A stretch of 64,000 nt of DNA, taken from the NCBI GenBank assembly GCA_003996215.1, contig QJPP01001946.1:372001-436000 (forward strand), in the 5' to 3' direction. The DNA is from Jaltomata sinuosa. Lineage: Eukaryota; Streptophyta; Magnoliopsida; Solanales; Solanaceae. Positions within the stretch are counted from its first letter, which is position 1. Each line of letters starts with the position of its first letter. Below the pieces are notes generated by a model. The model did no database searches. It had not been told where the DNA came from and worked only from the letters and a program-made list of their open reading frames with translations. The position numbers and the translations under genes are program-made. Below are positions 33,491 to 44,795 of this stretch, in pieces.

Positions 33491-35062
33491 TATTTCTCCC
33501 AAGTGCACATGCAAGTGTACGTGGTCGTACAGGTAATAAAATGGCTATTATGAGCCAAATATCTATCCTACAGGGACTTGGTATTTAGTAAATGATCCAA
33601 CTTAATTCTTACTAATGAAGTTAAACAAGTGCGGTTCGTAACCAAAAAGATCTTGACTTGTGCTTCTGTAAACTAAATACTAAAAATAAGAATGATGTGA
33701 AATATGGAATGTAAACAATATATGGAGAGATCTAGGGTTGAGGCTTTTATTTCACATTCATGCATAACTATGGTTTCTAGCCGGTGGTGGTGTTTATCAT
33801 GATTGTTGATCTACGGGGTTGATATTACAACTCGGAAATGGTCATCCTCTAAGTCATCTACCCAAATTAATCTCGCAACTACATCATTGAGCGGGGATGT
33901 GAGTCTTTAATTCGTATGGATTCAACTATCTTCCCATTTTATTAACCAAGTGGGGGCATTTAGGTATATCGCTATCCTAACCACAAATCATCCCATACAA
34001 TTGCTAACTAACATTAAAAGATATGATCCACACTTGCTACGTTCTTCATTCCGTCCCTCCACTCCTATGGTCTATTCATTTTGAGACTTAGATTTATCCT
34101 AAAGTTCATGACGCTTTAGAATAGTTAAACAAGAATGCAAGAACAATCTTATCAAAAGATAAACAAATTAACCATCTATAAAACCATAATTAAGAAATCA
34201 TGGTATAGCCTCAACCCTAAAATAGGGTGTTTATACACTCAAAGTCTTACAAGAAATCTCCATAAATGAGTTCATCAATAAAAAGTACAATAAAGAAAAG
34301 TTAAAGAACAGTGAACACTAGTTTGAGCTCCTTGATGTCTTGTCTGCTCTCCAATTCGTGTGTACTCCCAAAGATCGATGTAAATGTGTCTAAGTACTCC
34401 TTATATAGTGTTTTATGTTGTCCATAGTATTCCCCATAAGATATATATGCATTTACCATTTTGCCCCAATTTAAACCAAGTTTAAAAACCCTATTTTTGA
34501 CGTTTTAGGGGGGTTGCATCGCGTGGCTGGCCGCGTGGCCAAGCCAGTGTCCTACGCATTAGGGTGTTAGAGGAAGGGCCTCCTAAAATGAATTGGGAGG
34601 TGTGATTCATGTACTCCTTCCCTTGCTTGGTGTGTCCAAGGCATGGCCCCCTCCAAAGCGTGAAGGTTCGCCCGATTTTGCTCTCTTCTCCTCGTGCACT
34701 TGTTCCTTGATTCCCTACTTCTTGTGACTTGTTTGTAGGTTTAATTTAGCTTCCATAGATCTTATAATGGTCTCCAAAATAAATTTATAACACACATTAT
34801 TCCATACAACATAATAGATCTCATCAAAGTACACTAGAATACGCATAACTCAAGCTAGCAAAGCTTGTTTTCTCGTCTAAACTCTATTTGATCATTTTGA
34901 CTCTTGACTTATTCCAAATGCACCTTAAAAACATTAAAAATGTACTTTAGCAACCAAATACTCACATACACACCATATACCTCAATAGTACATCATGTTA
35001 TCCTCAAAACTAAGCTAAACGCGCATTGATAATGACACTTAGGTATATAAATACGCTTAACA
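33491..35062 (-). repeat. A3 5' LTR, full length
   Basis: It is 1572 bp, from CCCAAGTGCACATGCAAG to ...ATACGCTTAACA. It is the longer partner of 29585-30351. The region 34500-34660 is GC-richer (GGTTGCATCGCGTGGCTGG...) and belongs to the part deleted from the left copy. Confidence 0.87.
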
Positions 35063-35400
35063 TAAACTAGTGACTTCAATTATTCTCAGCAAAGGTCAGA
35101 TGATTGTAATTGCTCTCAATTATGCCAGAAATCTTCAGATCTATCCCCATCCTTTGCTAGTGCCCTACTACCCAAGTACAGGAAGGATCAGCGAGATAGG
35201 GCACCAGACACTAAGTCCAAGGGTAGTCTCACTAGCGGGCACACATCTGATTTGCAAGAACTGTGGTAGAACCACCAAGGTGAGTGTATGGAAGGGAGTG
35301 GGAAATGTCTTGGGTGTGGTAAGCCAGTCCATAAAATGAAATAGTGCCTTATGGCTTCACAGATGGGTAGGTATACTCGCCCACAAAATTAGGCTAACTC
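35063..35400 (+). pseudogene. T2 Gag, C-terminal part with zinc knuckles
   Basis: It continues the frame broken at 29584 (SDFNYSQQRSDD...). First knuckle: CKNCGRTTKVSVW (35263), lacking the later His and Cys. Second knuckle: CLGCGKPVHKMK, a TAG, then C near 35308-35348. It joins to protease downstream. Confidence 0.8.
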
Positions 35401-35499
35401 TACAGTAGCTCCAGTAGGTCACTCAACTCAGCAGGGTGCCTCATCTAGTGTAGGTAGCGGTCAGTGCCAAAATAGATTTTATGCTCTTTAGACTCGACA

Positions 35500-35984
35500 G
35501 GACCAGGAGGATTCCCCCGATGTGGTCACATGTACATTATGAGTCTTTCATACTGATGTTTATGCATTGTTAGATCCCAGAGCTACACTTTCTTTTGTGA
35601 CTCCTTATATAGCAGTAAACTTTGATGTCAGTCCAGAAATCTTCCCACAACCTTTCTCAGTCTCTACTCCCAATGGTGATTCAGTTATAGCTAGATGGGT
35701 ATACAGAAATTACCCGATCATTGTTTCTTAGATAGTCACCTCAATCGATCTTGTAGAGTTAGAAATGACTAACATCGATATTATTCTAGGCATGGACTGG
35801 TCACATTCCTATTATGTATCAGTTGATTGTAGAACCAGGATAGTTCGATTCTAAATTCTAAATGAACCAGTCTTTGAATGGAAGGGTAATATCTCAGTGC
35901 CTATAGGTTGATTCGTCCCTTACCTTAAGGCCAGAAAAATGATTTCCAAAGGGTGTATCTATCATCTTGTTCGGCTTAAGGATT
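35500..35984 (+). pseudogene. T2 aspartic protease
   Basis: LLDPRATLSFVTPYIA contains the catalytic Asp but Arg for Gly. VELEMTNIDIILGMDW and YLKARKMISKGCIYHLV follow. The sequence jumps from protease straight to integrase at about 35984/35985. Confidence 0.82.
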
Positions 35985-36173
35985 CAATAGAGGATTATGC
36001 CAGGCTTTATATCTATGAGATAGTCAGGTTGCATGGGGTTCCCTTGTCTGTCATCTCATATAGGGGTACCCATTGACATCTTAGTTCTAGATATCATTTC
36101 ATTAAGGTCTTGGTACCTAGGTAAATCTCAGCACTATATTTCATCTGCAGATGGATGATGATACAGCGTGTAC
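35985..36173 (+). pseudogene. T2 integrase core fragment, 5' of A4
   Basis: EDYARLYIYEIVRLHGVPLSVIS matches T1 19021-19085. The second catalytic Asp reads Tyr (SYRGT) and the catalytic Glu reads Ala just before the A4 insertion (36165-36167). It continues at 43809. Confidence 0.85.
36169..36173. repeat. A4 target-site duplication, left copy (TGTAC)
   Basis: The right copy is CGTAC at 43809-43813. The single difference is C to T in a CpG. T1 has CGTAC at the same integrase position. Confidence 0.8.
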
Positions 36174-37684
36174 TGATAAACACTCAAATTGTGCTCTCCA
36201 ATTAGGAGGTCACGACGATCGCATAGTCAAAACACATTTATAAACCTAACAGATGTCGGGATTGTACCCAAGGGACCTGATTTAACTAATTAGAGATTGT
36301 GTGAAGTAATTTAAAAGAGAGAGTAATTGTTCAACAAAACCAAAACAATAAAATGGGAGAATTGGGAAAGTTGTCACTTCTAACTGAATTCAAATAAAAA
36401 CTATAAAATCTAGATAGGTGTACCAATAAGAACTAGATGACTAGGGGTGCATTTTCGATGGGGCATTCGCTATGAGATAGGGTAGTCACTAATTCACTTG
36501 AATTTTCACCTATTGACACAGGTAGCATTGGTTATTGGTATGGAATGTTATCTCTCGATAAACATCCATATATCCGATGATTTCGATTAGAACATCATTT
36601 GGTGTGCTAAATAACCAACCAACATTTGCTTGGAGAGGTCATCCTATTTCTAGATCGGACCCTTAAATGGGAGATTTCGTGATTGTAGCTATGTCTATCC
36701 TCCAATTTAAGTGGATTCCCAAGTACCCACTAGCAATTTCACATCCACAACTACAAAATTCTCTCTCGAGCAATTACATAGCCAAGTAAGGTAAATTCAA
36801 GTTTGCAACCACAAATTATTAGATTAAAACATGGTGAAATTACTAGACCCACATCAGATAAGCAATTTTAAGAGTGATTTAGCGACACCCACACCCATTA
36901 GCTAAGCACCCATCATCAATACACCCCTAGACAAGAGAAATTAGCCACTCATAGAAGGGGGAGAATATATACCAGCTGGGTAAATCAAATTACCATCTAT
37001 TGTAGTTTATTCTCAAGTTCTAGAGTCAAATTAGGCACACAATTTGTTAACCAAAAGATTGGATTGAAAACCCTCTCTCAATGGAGATGGAGAAAAGTGT
37101 TTACAAGACAAAAATATCTCTAAGTTCTCTCTCTGAAATTCTCTGCAAAAAATTGTATATACAAAATAAGCCTAAAATTACCTTTTATATGTTCCCAAAT
37201 CATCACATAAATTTAGGACAAAATTGACCTCTGGGTGGTGTGCGATGGGGTATGCGGTTTGCACGTCGTAGTGTGCACTTCGCACACCTGCTTCAGATTG
37301 ACCAGTAACTTCAGCTGCCTAAGTAAGCTTTGTGTGAAGGTGGTGCATTTTGCACCACGGGATGTGCGCATCACATGGCGACCACACTCCTTAGAAGAAT
37401 ATTCAGTCATTTTTGCAGCTTCATACAGAGGAGATGCGAACTACACCTCGGCTTGTGCGTGTCGCACATCCACCGCACTTCTTGGCAGATTCTCCATCTT
37501 TTCTCAAATCTTCACACTTAGTTCCTTTTTGGCTCTTTTTGGGTCCATATCCTTGTTTCTCTTGTTCTATCCAAAGTACCTGCATAGACATCAATAAAGG
37601 CCATAAGAACCTCTCAATTGATTCAAAACATAGCAATAATTCATGGATATAGGTTCAATAAGTTGGTAGACTACCGACTTATCA
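36174..37684 (-). repeat. A4 3' LTR
   Basis: It has TGATAAAC...GACTTATCA ends and is 1511 bp long. About 37225-37500 is packed with GTGCG/CGCAC-type words (TGTGCGATG, GTCGCACA, TTGCACCACG). Small ORFs here are by-products of that tract. Confidence 0.9.
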
Positions 37685-37719
37685 AACCCCCAAACATGAA
37701 CTATCGCTTGTCCTCAAGC
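37685..37719 (-). promoter_or_regulatory. A4 polypurine tract and AGGA-loop hairpin
   Basis: The minus strand has GTTTGGGGGTTTG right at the LTR (37696-37685). GCTTG-AGGA-CAAGC, a perfect 5-bp stem, lies at 37719-37706. Confidence 0.82.
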
Positions 37720-39890
37720 AAGATACTCACACGACAAGGAATGAATTATGCTAAGGCTTAATTAAGGCACAAAAACTACTCTACATTAAAAATTTAAGAA
37801 AAAGAAATGATCAAACGACTCAAACAAAAGACTCAACTACTATGCTTATATTAATTTGGACAACCACGGCAATTGCTCATTTCTAAAACCTTTTGTTCAA
37901 AGGACATCATATTTTATTCAAAACTCAAGGGAATTTAAAGCAAGACATTTAAGCTTCTCAAGTCATTTGCATGGAACTTCAAGGTTTGCCTTGAGATTCA
38001 TGATAAAACTTGTCTCATTAATTCCCCTCAATTGAAATAGAGACGCATGCTTCGATTCGAGTGCATGATGCCACTTTCCACAAGAGAGAATCCAACTCAC
38101 AATTATTCAATTCACTAAGTATGGGATTATGTGAGAACCAAGAAGACTCTCACTCTCTCAAAGAAGTTCAAGTGCATGTGCATCAAACCATAGGCTTGCC
38201 CTTCATGTAGATCGCCACTAATGTAGGGTAGCTAAGCTCAGAATCACTAGGGACTTACGGGTTACGATGTTGGCTAGGGCCAAGGTGAGGATATCATTTG
38301 GTTCAAGTGACTACACCTCCCTAATGCTCTTTGTTTTCATTTCAAACACCGTTCACATTTTTCAATTTTCAACTTCACCTTATTTCTTCCTTACACAACC
38401 CAATATTTCTCCTTTTTACCTCATGATCATTCACACCTTATATCACCTTCACTTGGTACCACCTATTTTTGCTTTTCAATTTGCTCATTGGATTGATCTT
38501 TTGGAGCACTTTTCAATTCTCGAATAAGGGTGCTACCTTGAACTTGAAGTGTATTTATTTTCTTCTCCTCATTTGACTACATGCACCCCCCAAACTTAGG
38601 CATTTGCCTAGGTTATCTTTTGTTTCCCCCCCAAACTTAGGCTTGTAGCCTACTATTCATTTTAAAACAATTAGGGAGGATGGGTGCCAAGATGGAGGTT
38701 CCAAAAAGGTCAAGGTGTTACAAAGGTGTCAAAGAATGGTCACAAGCTCAAAGGGGTTCACTAGGATTTGATGTCATTGGGAGGTCATTTGAGTGAAGTG
38801 ACTATCTAAAAGGGCCTAAGGTCATTTCCTAAGCTTTGTTACACCTAGAATTTTTCCTTGAATCACATTCGGGGCAAGTTCTAGATGACACTCATGCACA
38901 AGAATCAAGGTAAAGCCTCACCACACAAGGCATCATGCCACAAGACTTGATTTATTAGTTCTACAATCAATTGGGGCAAATGACTTTTGACAAGCTATTC
39001 TGAGTTCATTACACACTCGTTTGTGAGTCAATTATGCCAAAGCGAGAGTGTGCAAGTCATGACAAGAGAACACTTTTCCTCAAAAATTCATTTCCCTTCT
39101 TCCTTTCCTTTTCAACAAAACAATTTACCAAGAAATTTTTTCGGTGGGCCCATTATGAGACAAGCACTTACAGACTCAATTCTAAACTAAACTTGGCATT
39201 TTCTCTTAAGAAAGTCACCTCTCAATCTATCATATGGAAACACCAACCCGGTTCGACACACAAAAACAAAATAAAAGAAAAAGAAAATAATCAAAACTTT
39301 TGCTCCTTGGGAAAAAATCGTAGTATTAAGAAAATCCTCGTAGTTTATTTCTACACTACTATCAACAAGGTGATCCATAATTTTTCATGCTCATGAATCA
39401 ATCAAGAACAAGCCTCGGCATAGGCATTTAGTGCAAGGCACATGTAGTGGAACAATAGGGAATGTAAGACCAACCCGGCACACCATCAATAAAAACATCA
39501 AGCCCAGTGAGGGCACAATTAATCTCAAAGTCAACAAAAAATATAATCTAAAAAAAAAGAAAAAAATAATAGCATCACAATCAATTATCCAAAATATTCC
39601 CGACAAGGGCCAAATAAAACTAAATAGAATAGTCAACTAGGCCCAACAAGGGCAATAAATTGTCTCAAGCCCACTCACAGGCCCCAAAAAGCAAGTAAAT
39701 AAAGCCACCCCTCCCATGAAAGAAGCATTGTCCTCAATACTCATAGTGCAATGGGTAAAGGGTGGAACTCCCTGTAGGATCTAGTACTTATCATCAGTAT
39801 CACCAGGAGCAGCTTCTTATTCAACATTCTTCCCACTCGGGCCAGCACCGCCTCTCGAGAGTCCGCCAATAATGTAGAGTCGTGAAGAAC
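37720..39890 (-). other. A4 3' non-coding region
   Basis: It holds two CCCCCAAACTTAGGC blocks (near 38588 and 38625), each a GCCTAAGTTTGGGGG on the sense strand as is usual near Athila 3' ends. The first overlaps a TAGGC-ATTT-GCCTA foldback. 38150-38320 is the segment shared, in reverse, with A5. Poly-A/T runs lie near 39550. ORFs here (e.g. 39034-39396) show no family resemblance. Confidence 0.7.
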
Positions 39891-39893
39891 TCT

Positions 39894-41270
39894 CTAAAAC
39901 AAAATGTCCTCATCATCTTCAGCTTCCTCCTCCGCATGACCGGGTAGCTCCTCGAATGCATATGAAACAAACAAGTCATCCAGCAGGCTAGGAATCCTCC
40001 TGGGTAGAGGTAATGTGGACAAGTTCTCTTGTATTATCGGTGCTTTCCCCTTTACCTTGGCCATATCTGACTGAAGGGACTTGAGAGACCTCTCGCATGC
40101 ATCCACTAATTTCCATAGATTGAGAGTACTTTCCACAACTTCTTTCATGGCCATTTTGACTTCCCTCCCAATCAACCCTGGGAGATCATCTGACAGATCC
40201 TTCAACTTCCTCTCATGATTGTACGTTTTGTCAACCATGTCTTGGATGCTGAGTGGCTCCCTGGGTGCAGTAGCTGGATGAGTGTGTCCTTGTGAGGCTG
40301 TAGGCGAAAGAGGATAGGTATGCATGTCTACATCCGAGTCATCATTATCGTCTTCCACCAATGTTTCAACCCTAGGCCTTTTTAATCGGGAAGCATCTCG
40401 GTCAGTCTTTTTGTCAAGATCCAACACACCAATGGCAGAGGTAGGACTATCACAATCGAATAAGGAGACACCAGCTTATGCACATAATTTGTTGATCAAT
40501 ACAGGGAAAGGAAAACCATCACCACTCCTTTGGGACTTCCTTTTTATCACCAAGGCAATGACCTCTCCCACATTGACATGATCTCCTGCCATGATTGCAT
40601 CTATCAGCATGGCTCCATCTTGTGTGATCTTTTGGTCATTGTGAGATGGTATAAGATGGTTGCGCACAAAGTCATACCACAAGCGAGCCTAAATGTACAA
40701 CATCGAGTGGGGTAGGTGTCCCATGAAGGTGTATCAGGAACAATGATGGGAGCAGCCCACTCGAGAGGTTTGCACCTAAGGATCAACTTATCCATTAGGG
40801 TGGGTGCTGAATCGATTAGACTGCTCTAGTAGATGGCATTAATATCAGCTGGTGTGATATGGACTTCTTTCCCCCTAAGTGTAACGGAGTCCAATGTAGG
40901 AAATTTCTTACAACCCCCTCTGTGGCCCCTAACATCTTAGGCGGCTTGGTATGAAGCAAAAAACTCCCGGACTAACTCCTTGTAATAGTTCCCGGGTAAT
41001 TCCTGAAATGGTTTCCAGTGGCGCTTAGCAAACTGAGTGTAGATGTTGGGAAGATTATCCCCCACTACATTCAAGTTGAAGCTTTGCTCTTCATTGAAGG
41101 ACCTGCCCCTATCATGACCATAGATCACTTTCATGCTCTCCATTACAAACCTAACTCTCTCCTCATCTGAGGCTTAATCACAGACCAATGAGACTTTCTT
41201 CTTCCCTTTTGAAGTTGGCTTGGAAGAGGAGGGAGCGGTTGGCCTACGTGATCTCCTCTCACTGAATACC
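39894..41270 (-). pseudogene. A4 extra ORF: 'putative plant transposon protein'-like
   Basis: It is a homologue of the A1 extra ORF. The N-terminal part has a Lys/Ser-rich stretch; the core has YYKELVREFFASYQA (about 40990-40940), a W..FVRNHLIPS segment (40680-40640), GAMLIDAIMAG and FPFPVLINKLC (40510-40480). The C-terminal part (40427-39894) has LKRPRVE, an acidic run, helical segments and an acidic EEEAEDDEDILF end. Frameshifts near 40680-40600 and stops at 40937 and 40476 break it. Its family is common in Solanaceae genomes; its biochemical role is not known to me. Confidence 0.75.
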
Positions 41271-42344
41271 CCTGTTAGAAGACATAGTTTGTATCCAAAG
41301 ATTATGAGCCAAAAATAAAACAAAATCTACTAAGGGTGGAATGCAACAGATTAGAAATCAAAGTAGGTGTCTGTTGTCTTCTGCGGACCATATGCGAAAC
41401 GCATTAGGAAGAGTCTGTGTCGCATGTGCTATTGCACAAGCCAACAAAACCTTCAGGAAATTTTTCTATTGATGTGTGAAGCTGGTGCGATCCGCACCAT
41501 CAGAAGTGCATGCCGCATCAAGCTTTGCCCCTCAAGTCAGTGTTCTGCACTTTCTTTTCAACTTGGTGCGATGCCTTGTGCGACCCGCACGTCAAGATCT
41601 ATGCATCATATGCGAAATACACAAAGGCACAATTGGAATTTTTGGTTCCTTGTGTTCTTGTGAGTTACGCATATGATCCATAGAGCAAGATCTGCTTTAG
41701 CACTTAACACCACACACAACCAATTCATAATAACAAAGGGGGGAAAGGGGATTCATGACCATAACTTCTGGGTACTCAGACTTCCTCGGATTTCCGTTGA
41801 CAAATAACCAATAAGAAAGGACTCAACAAATTCCCTTAAGATGGACGTTACCCCATCTATCAACGGGAACATAAAGGCCTCCTTTCAACTATGGGCACCA
41901 ATAGCATATCAACAATTAACCTCCTCCCAACAATCTCCGAGTTGGGTCGGTCAACGGGTTAGGTCAATTAAAAATTCAAATTTACATCTTGTGCGCCGTG
42001 ACATGCGATTCGCACCAGGCAAGGTGCGGACCGCATGGCTTATAGCACATACCCCTTTTTCTCCCCTGGATTTGCCCACGCATCAATTTCCTTATGCAAT
42101 GGAGGTGCAACGCACACTTGGGTTTGTGCAGTCCACATAGTACAGTTCATGTCACCTCCATTTTTTCATTTTTTTCTCTAGGCTATTTGTTTTGGTATGC
42201 GATTAGTTGTGCAACACATACAATTGCTTGTGTGGTCCTCACAGTCCATCGCATGGCACCTTTTTGCCTTGCTTTCCCTTCCATACGTTCCCTACAGAAC
42301 ATCAAAAAATAACAAAGAATAACCAAAAACAAAGAAAGAAACTT
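41271..42344 (-). other. A4 spacer rich in GTGCG/CGCAC words
   Basis: It sits where A1 and A2 have their word-rich spacers. 41380-41620 and 41990-42260 contain many GTGCGA, CCGCAC, TGCGAAAC and GCACACTT words in both orientations. No protein is supported. Confidence 0.65.
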
Positions 42345-42391
42345 GGGTTGCCTCGCAAGCAGCGCTTGATTTAACGTCGCAACACGATGAT
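42345..42391 (-). repeat. Athila post-ORF block, copy F
   Basis: GGGTTGCCTCGCAAGCAGCGC, TTGATTTAAC and GTCGCAACACGATG. This is the best-preserved version in the window. The 5-bp stem (42375-42379 with 42385-42389) has one mismatch in the sense RNA. Confidence 0.78.
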
Positions 42392-42399
42392 ATTACCTC

Positions 42400-43295
42400 A
42401 ATCCTTATTCATTATTGGGTTTGTTGACGGTGTCGCTAGGCAATGTTCCCTTCATGCATGGGTTCATTTGGTTTGATATATGGGTCATTTGGGCCTCAAG
42501 GTGTCCGATCTAGGCACTATAGGAGCTCACCATTTAGTGAAGTGTATAGACCTCTCTCTTTAGCTCACTTACTCCCGAGTTTGTGTTATTTACCTTCTTA
42601 TAAACCAAGGACAATATGTTCACTATCTTAGATTGGCCGATATTGTGTGTGCCCAGTTGGTAGAGAGAATCATATTTGTTTTGGGGGATGTAAGGATTCG
42701 AGCTCCGGTGATTGAAGTGATCACTATCCTTATCTCTTTCACGCCAATTTCCATCCCTCTCTTTGTCTCTAATCCGACCTTGATTCTCCTCCCTCGGGCG
42801 ATAGTACTCGAGGTGAGAACCCACCGACACGTAGCTTAGCTTACAATCAATCTCAATCATAATCTCAACATCATTCACCTCAATCTCCGGTGTACTCACT
42901 GCATTCACCATCTTAACACCAGCTCCCATCATATGCTTGGCCATCAAATCAATTTGTGTCATCATTTTAGCCAAAGCTTCATCTCGCTCCTCATATTTTC
43001 TCCTTGTTTCATTCATCAAGATTGTTGAGGGCATTCCCGAAGTTCACACCTCTGCCTCTCTCATATGCAAAGCTTGATTAGGCTTGGTCATTCGTTCTAA
43101 TAGCTCTGAGGCAATGTGAAACTAAAGGTCCATGAAGGTGCCACCTCCAAGATTATCAGCCACTGATTTGTTGATAAAGTTAAATGACTGGTAAAATCTT
43201 TGGAGGTACAAATTGTCTGACAACTCATGGTTTGGGCATGATAGAAGCTTATTTTTGAATTGTAGCCAAACTTCATGAAGAGGCTCGTCCGGGTA
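42400..43295 (-). pseudogene. A4 Gag fragment
   Basis: It begins inside the capsid domain (DEPLHEVWLQFKNKLLSCPN) directly after the truncated LTR. It runs through LERMTKPNQALHM, NETRRKYEERDEALAKMMTQIDLMAKHM and an Arg/Asp/Glu-rich stretch (RPREENQGRIRDKERDGNWRERDKD, written here only to show charge) to VSELKREVYTLH at about 42534. Protease and the rest of pol are deleted. Confidence 0.78.
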
Positions 43296-43808
43296 TCTCC
43301 AAGTTCTCTCTCTAAAATTCTCTGCAAAAATTGTATATACAAAATAAGCCTAAAATTGCCTTTTAGATATTCCCAAATTATCACATAAATTAAGGACAAA
43401 ATTGCCCTCCGGGTGGTGTGCAATTTGGCGTGCAGTTTACACATCGCAGTATATGCGTCGCACACTTGCCTCAGATTGACCAGTGACTTCAGCTGCCTGA
43501 GTAAGCTTTGTGCAAAGGTGGTGAATTTCGCACCATGAGATGTGTGCATCGCATGGCGATCGCACTCCTTAGCAAAATCTTCAGTCATTTTTGCAGCTGC
43601 ACCTCTTAGCAGATTCTCCATCTTTTCTTAACTCTTCACACTTAGCTCCTTTTTGGATTTTTTTGGGTCCATATCCTTGTTTCTCCTCTTCTATCTAAAG
43701 TACCTGCATAGACATCTATAAAGGCCATAAGAACCTCTAAATCGATTCAAAACATAGCAATAATTCATGGATATAGGTTCAATAAGTTGGTAGACTACCA
43801 ACTTATCA
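43296..43808 (-). repeat. A4 5' LTR, truncated
   Basis: It matches 37108-37684 and lacks the first ~930 bp of the LTR, plus a 64-bp internal piece (37420-37484 in the other copy). The broken end is fused to gag. Confidence 0.87.
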
Positions 43809-44330
43809 CGTACCATCCATACCCTAGAAGATTTGTTGAGGGCTTGTGTGGTTGATTTTCAAAGGTGATCGGGATGATCATTTACCTCTTATAGATTTTT
43901 TCTACAATAACAATTTTTACTCTAGCATTCATATGGCCCCATATGAGGCACTTTATGTGCGGAGGTGTAGATCCCTTATTGGCTGGTATAAAGTAGGTGA
44001 AGAAGCCTTGATTGGGCCATATTTGTTTCATGAGGCTATGGAGAAATTTCATCACATTATGGAAAGATTGAGGATTTCTCAGAGTCATCAAAAGTCCTAT
44101 GCAGATGTGAGGAGAAGGGACTTAGAGTTTCAGATTGATTATTGAGTTTTCTTTAAAGTGTCGCCCATAAAGGGTGTGTTGAGATTTTGTAAGAAAAGGA
44201 AGCTCAGTCCTTGATATGTAGGTCCTTACAAAATTTTGAAGAGGGTTGGAAATGTAGCTTATGAGTTAGATTTTCTAGTCGATCTAGCAGCGGTTCATCC
44301 AACCTTTCATGTTTCACTGTTGAAGAAGTG
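43809..44330 (+). pseudogene. T2 integrase, C-terminal part after A4
   Basis: RTIHTLEDLLRACVVDF resumes exactly where 36173 stopped. DDHLPLIDFFYNNNFYSSIHMAPYEALY, KSYADVRRRDLEF and VSPIKGVLRFCKKRKLSP follow. There is a frameshift near 43860 and stops near 44143 and 44214. Confidence 0.86.
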
Positions 44331-44545
44331 TGTTGGTGATCCAGCATCAATAGTTCAATTAAAAATATTGGTGTGAAGGAAAGCCTCACCTACGAAGAAG
44401 TTCTAGTTGAGATTCTTGACCTTCAGGTTCGTAGTTTGAGAAATAAGGAAGTCAGTTTAGTGAAAGTTCTGTGGAGAAATCAGCCAGTTGAGGAAGCTAC
44501 TTAGGAGGTAGAAGCAACTATGATCGCCAAGTACCCTCACCTCAT
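44331..44545 (+). pseudogene. T2 chromodomain remnant
   Basis: The segment from VGDPASIVQLK on, with KVLWRNQPVEEAT-like residues near 44465-44505, matches the T1 chromodomain. Frameshifts and a stop in place of the conserved Trp (AT*EV) mean it is not functional. Confidence 0.75.
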
Positions 44546-44761
44546 TCCTTTTGATCCAATTTTTGCTTGAGGTAATATTTCCTCTCATGTTTTCTCAATT
44601 TACTCATATGTATTTCCCTTTAGGTTCATGTTCCCTCAGTTATTCCTGCATTTTGAACATTCTTTCCTATCTTTAGAACTCAATTCAGTAAAAAATTAAC
44701 TTTTAGAATCCAGTTGGTAGGGATTGCAACTCTTTCCCTTCAAACTAAACTTAAGTACTCT

Positions 44762-44795
44762 TCATTCGAGGATGAATGATACCAAGTGGGGACAT
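44762..44795 (+). promoter_or_regulatory. T2 AGGA-loop hairpin and polypurine tract
   Basis: TCATTCG/TGAATGA (44762-44779) encloses AGGA with a G-U closing pair. The purine tract AAGTGGGGACA follows and the LTR starts at 44796. Confidence 0.8.

Larger units (their letters stand above)
29585..35062 (-). mobile_element. A3: non-autonomous, gag-only Athila-type element (TR-GAG-like)
   Basis: It has LTRs at 29585-30351 and 33491-35062, a tRNA-Asp-like primer site and a G-rich tract by the 3' LTR. The interior is only about 3.1 kb and encodes gag plus the start of protease, with no RT, RNase H or integrase. This is the layout of TR-GAG elements, which rely on proteins of relatives. It is inserted in T2 gag; the target duplication is not clean (left AACACA, right AACATA is the nearest match). 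Confidence 0.82.
36174..43808 (-). mobile_element. A4: Athila-type element lacking pol, 5'-truncated
   Basis: The 3' LTR is at 36174-37684, a clear polypurine tract and the extra ORF follow, then a spacer, gag fragment and partial 5' LTR 43296-43808. Pol is missing: gag is followed within about 60 bases by the post-ORF block at 42345. The primer site, leader and gag N-terminus are also missing. It is inserted in T2 integrase with target duplication CGTAC/TGTAC. Confidence 0.87.

Noticed and set aside
29580..35067. A perfect target duplication for A3
   Set aside because: Bases next to the LTR ends are ACACA and TAAAC; the closest match (AACACA/AACATA) would need the LTR to end off its TG/CA dinucleotides.
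37213..37652. Several ORFs on both strands in the A4 LTR with Cys/His-rich products
   Set aside because: They come from the GTGCG/CGCAC word tract, which yields Cys and His codons in several frames; they differ in the truncated second LTR.
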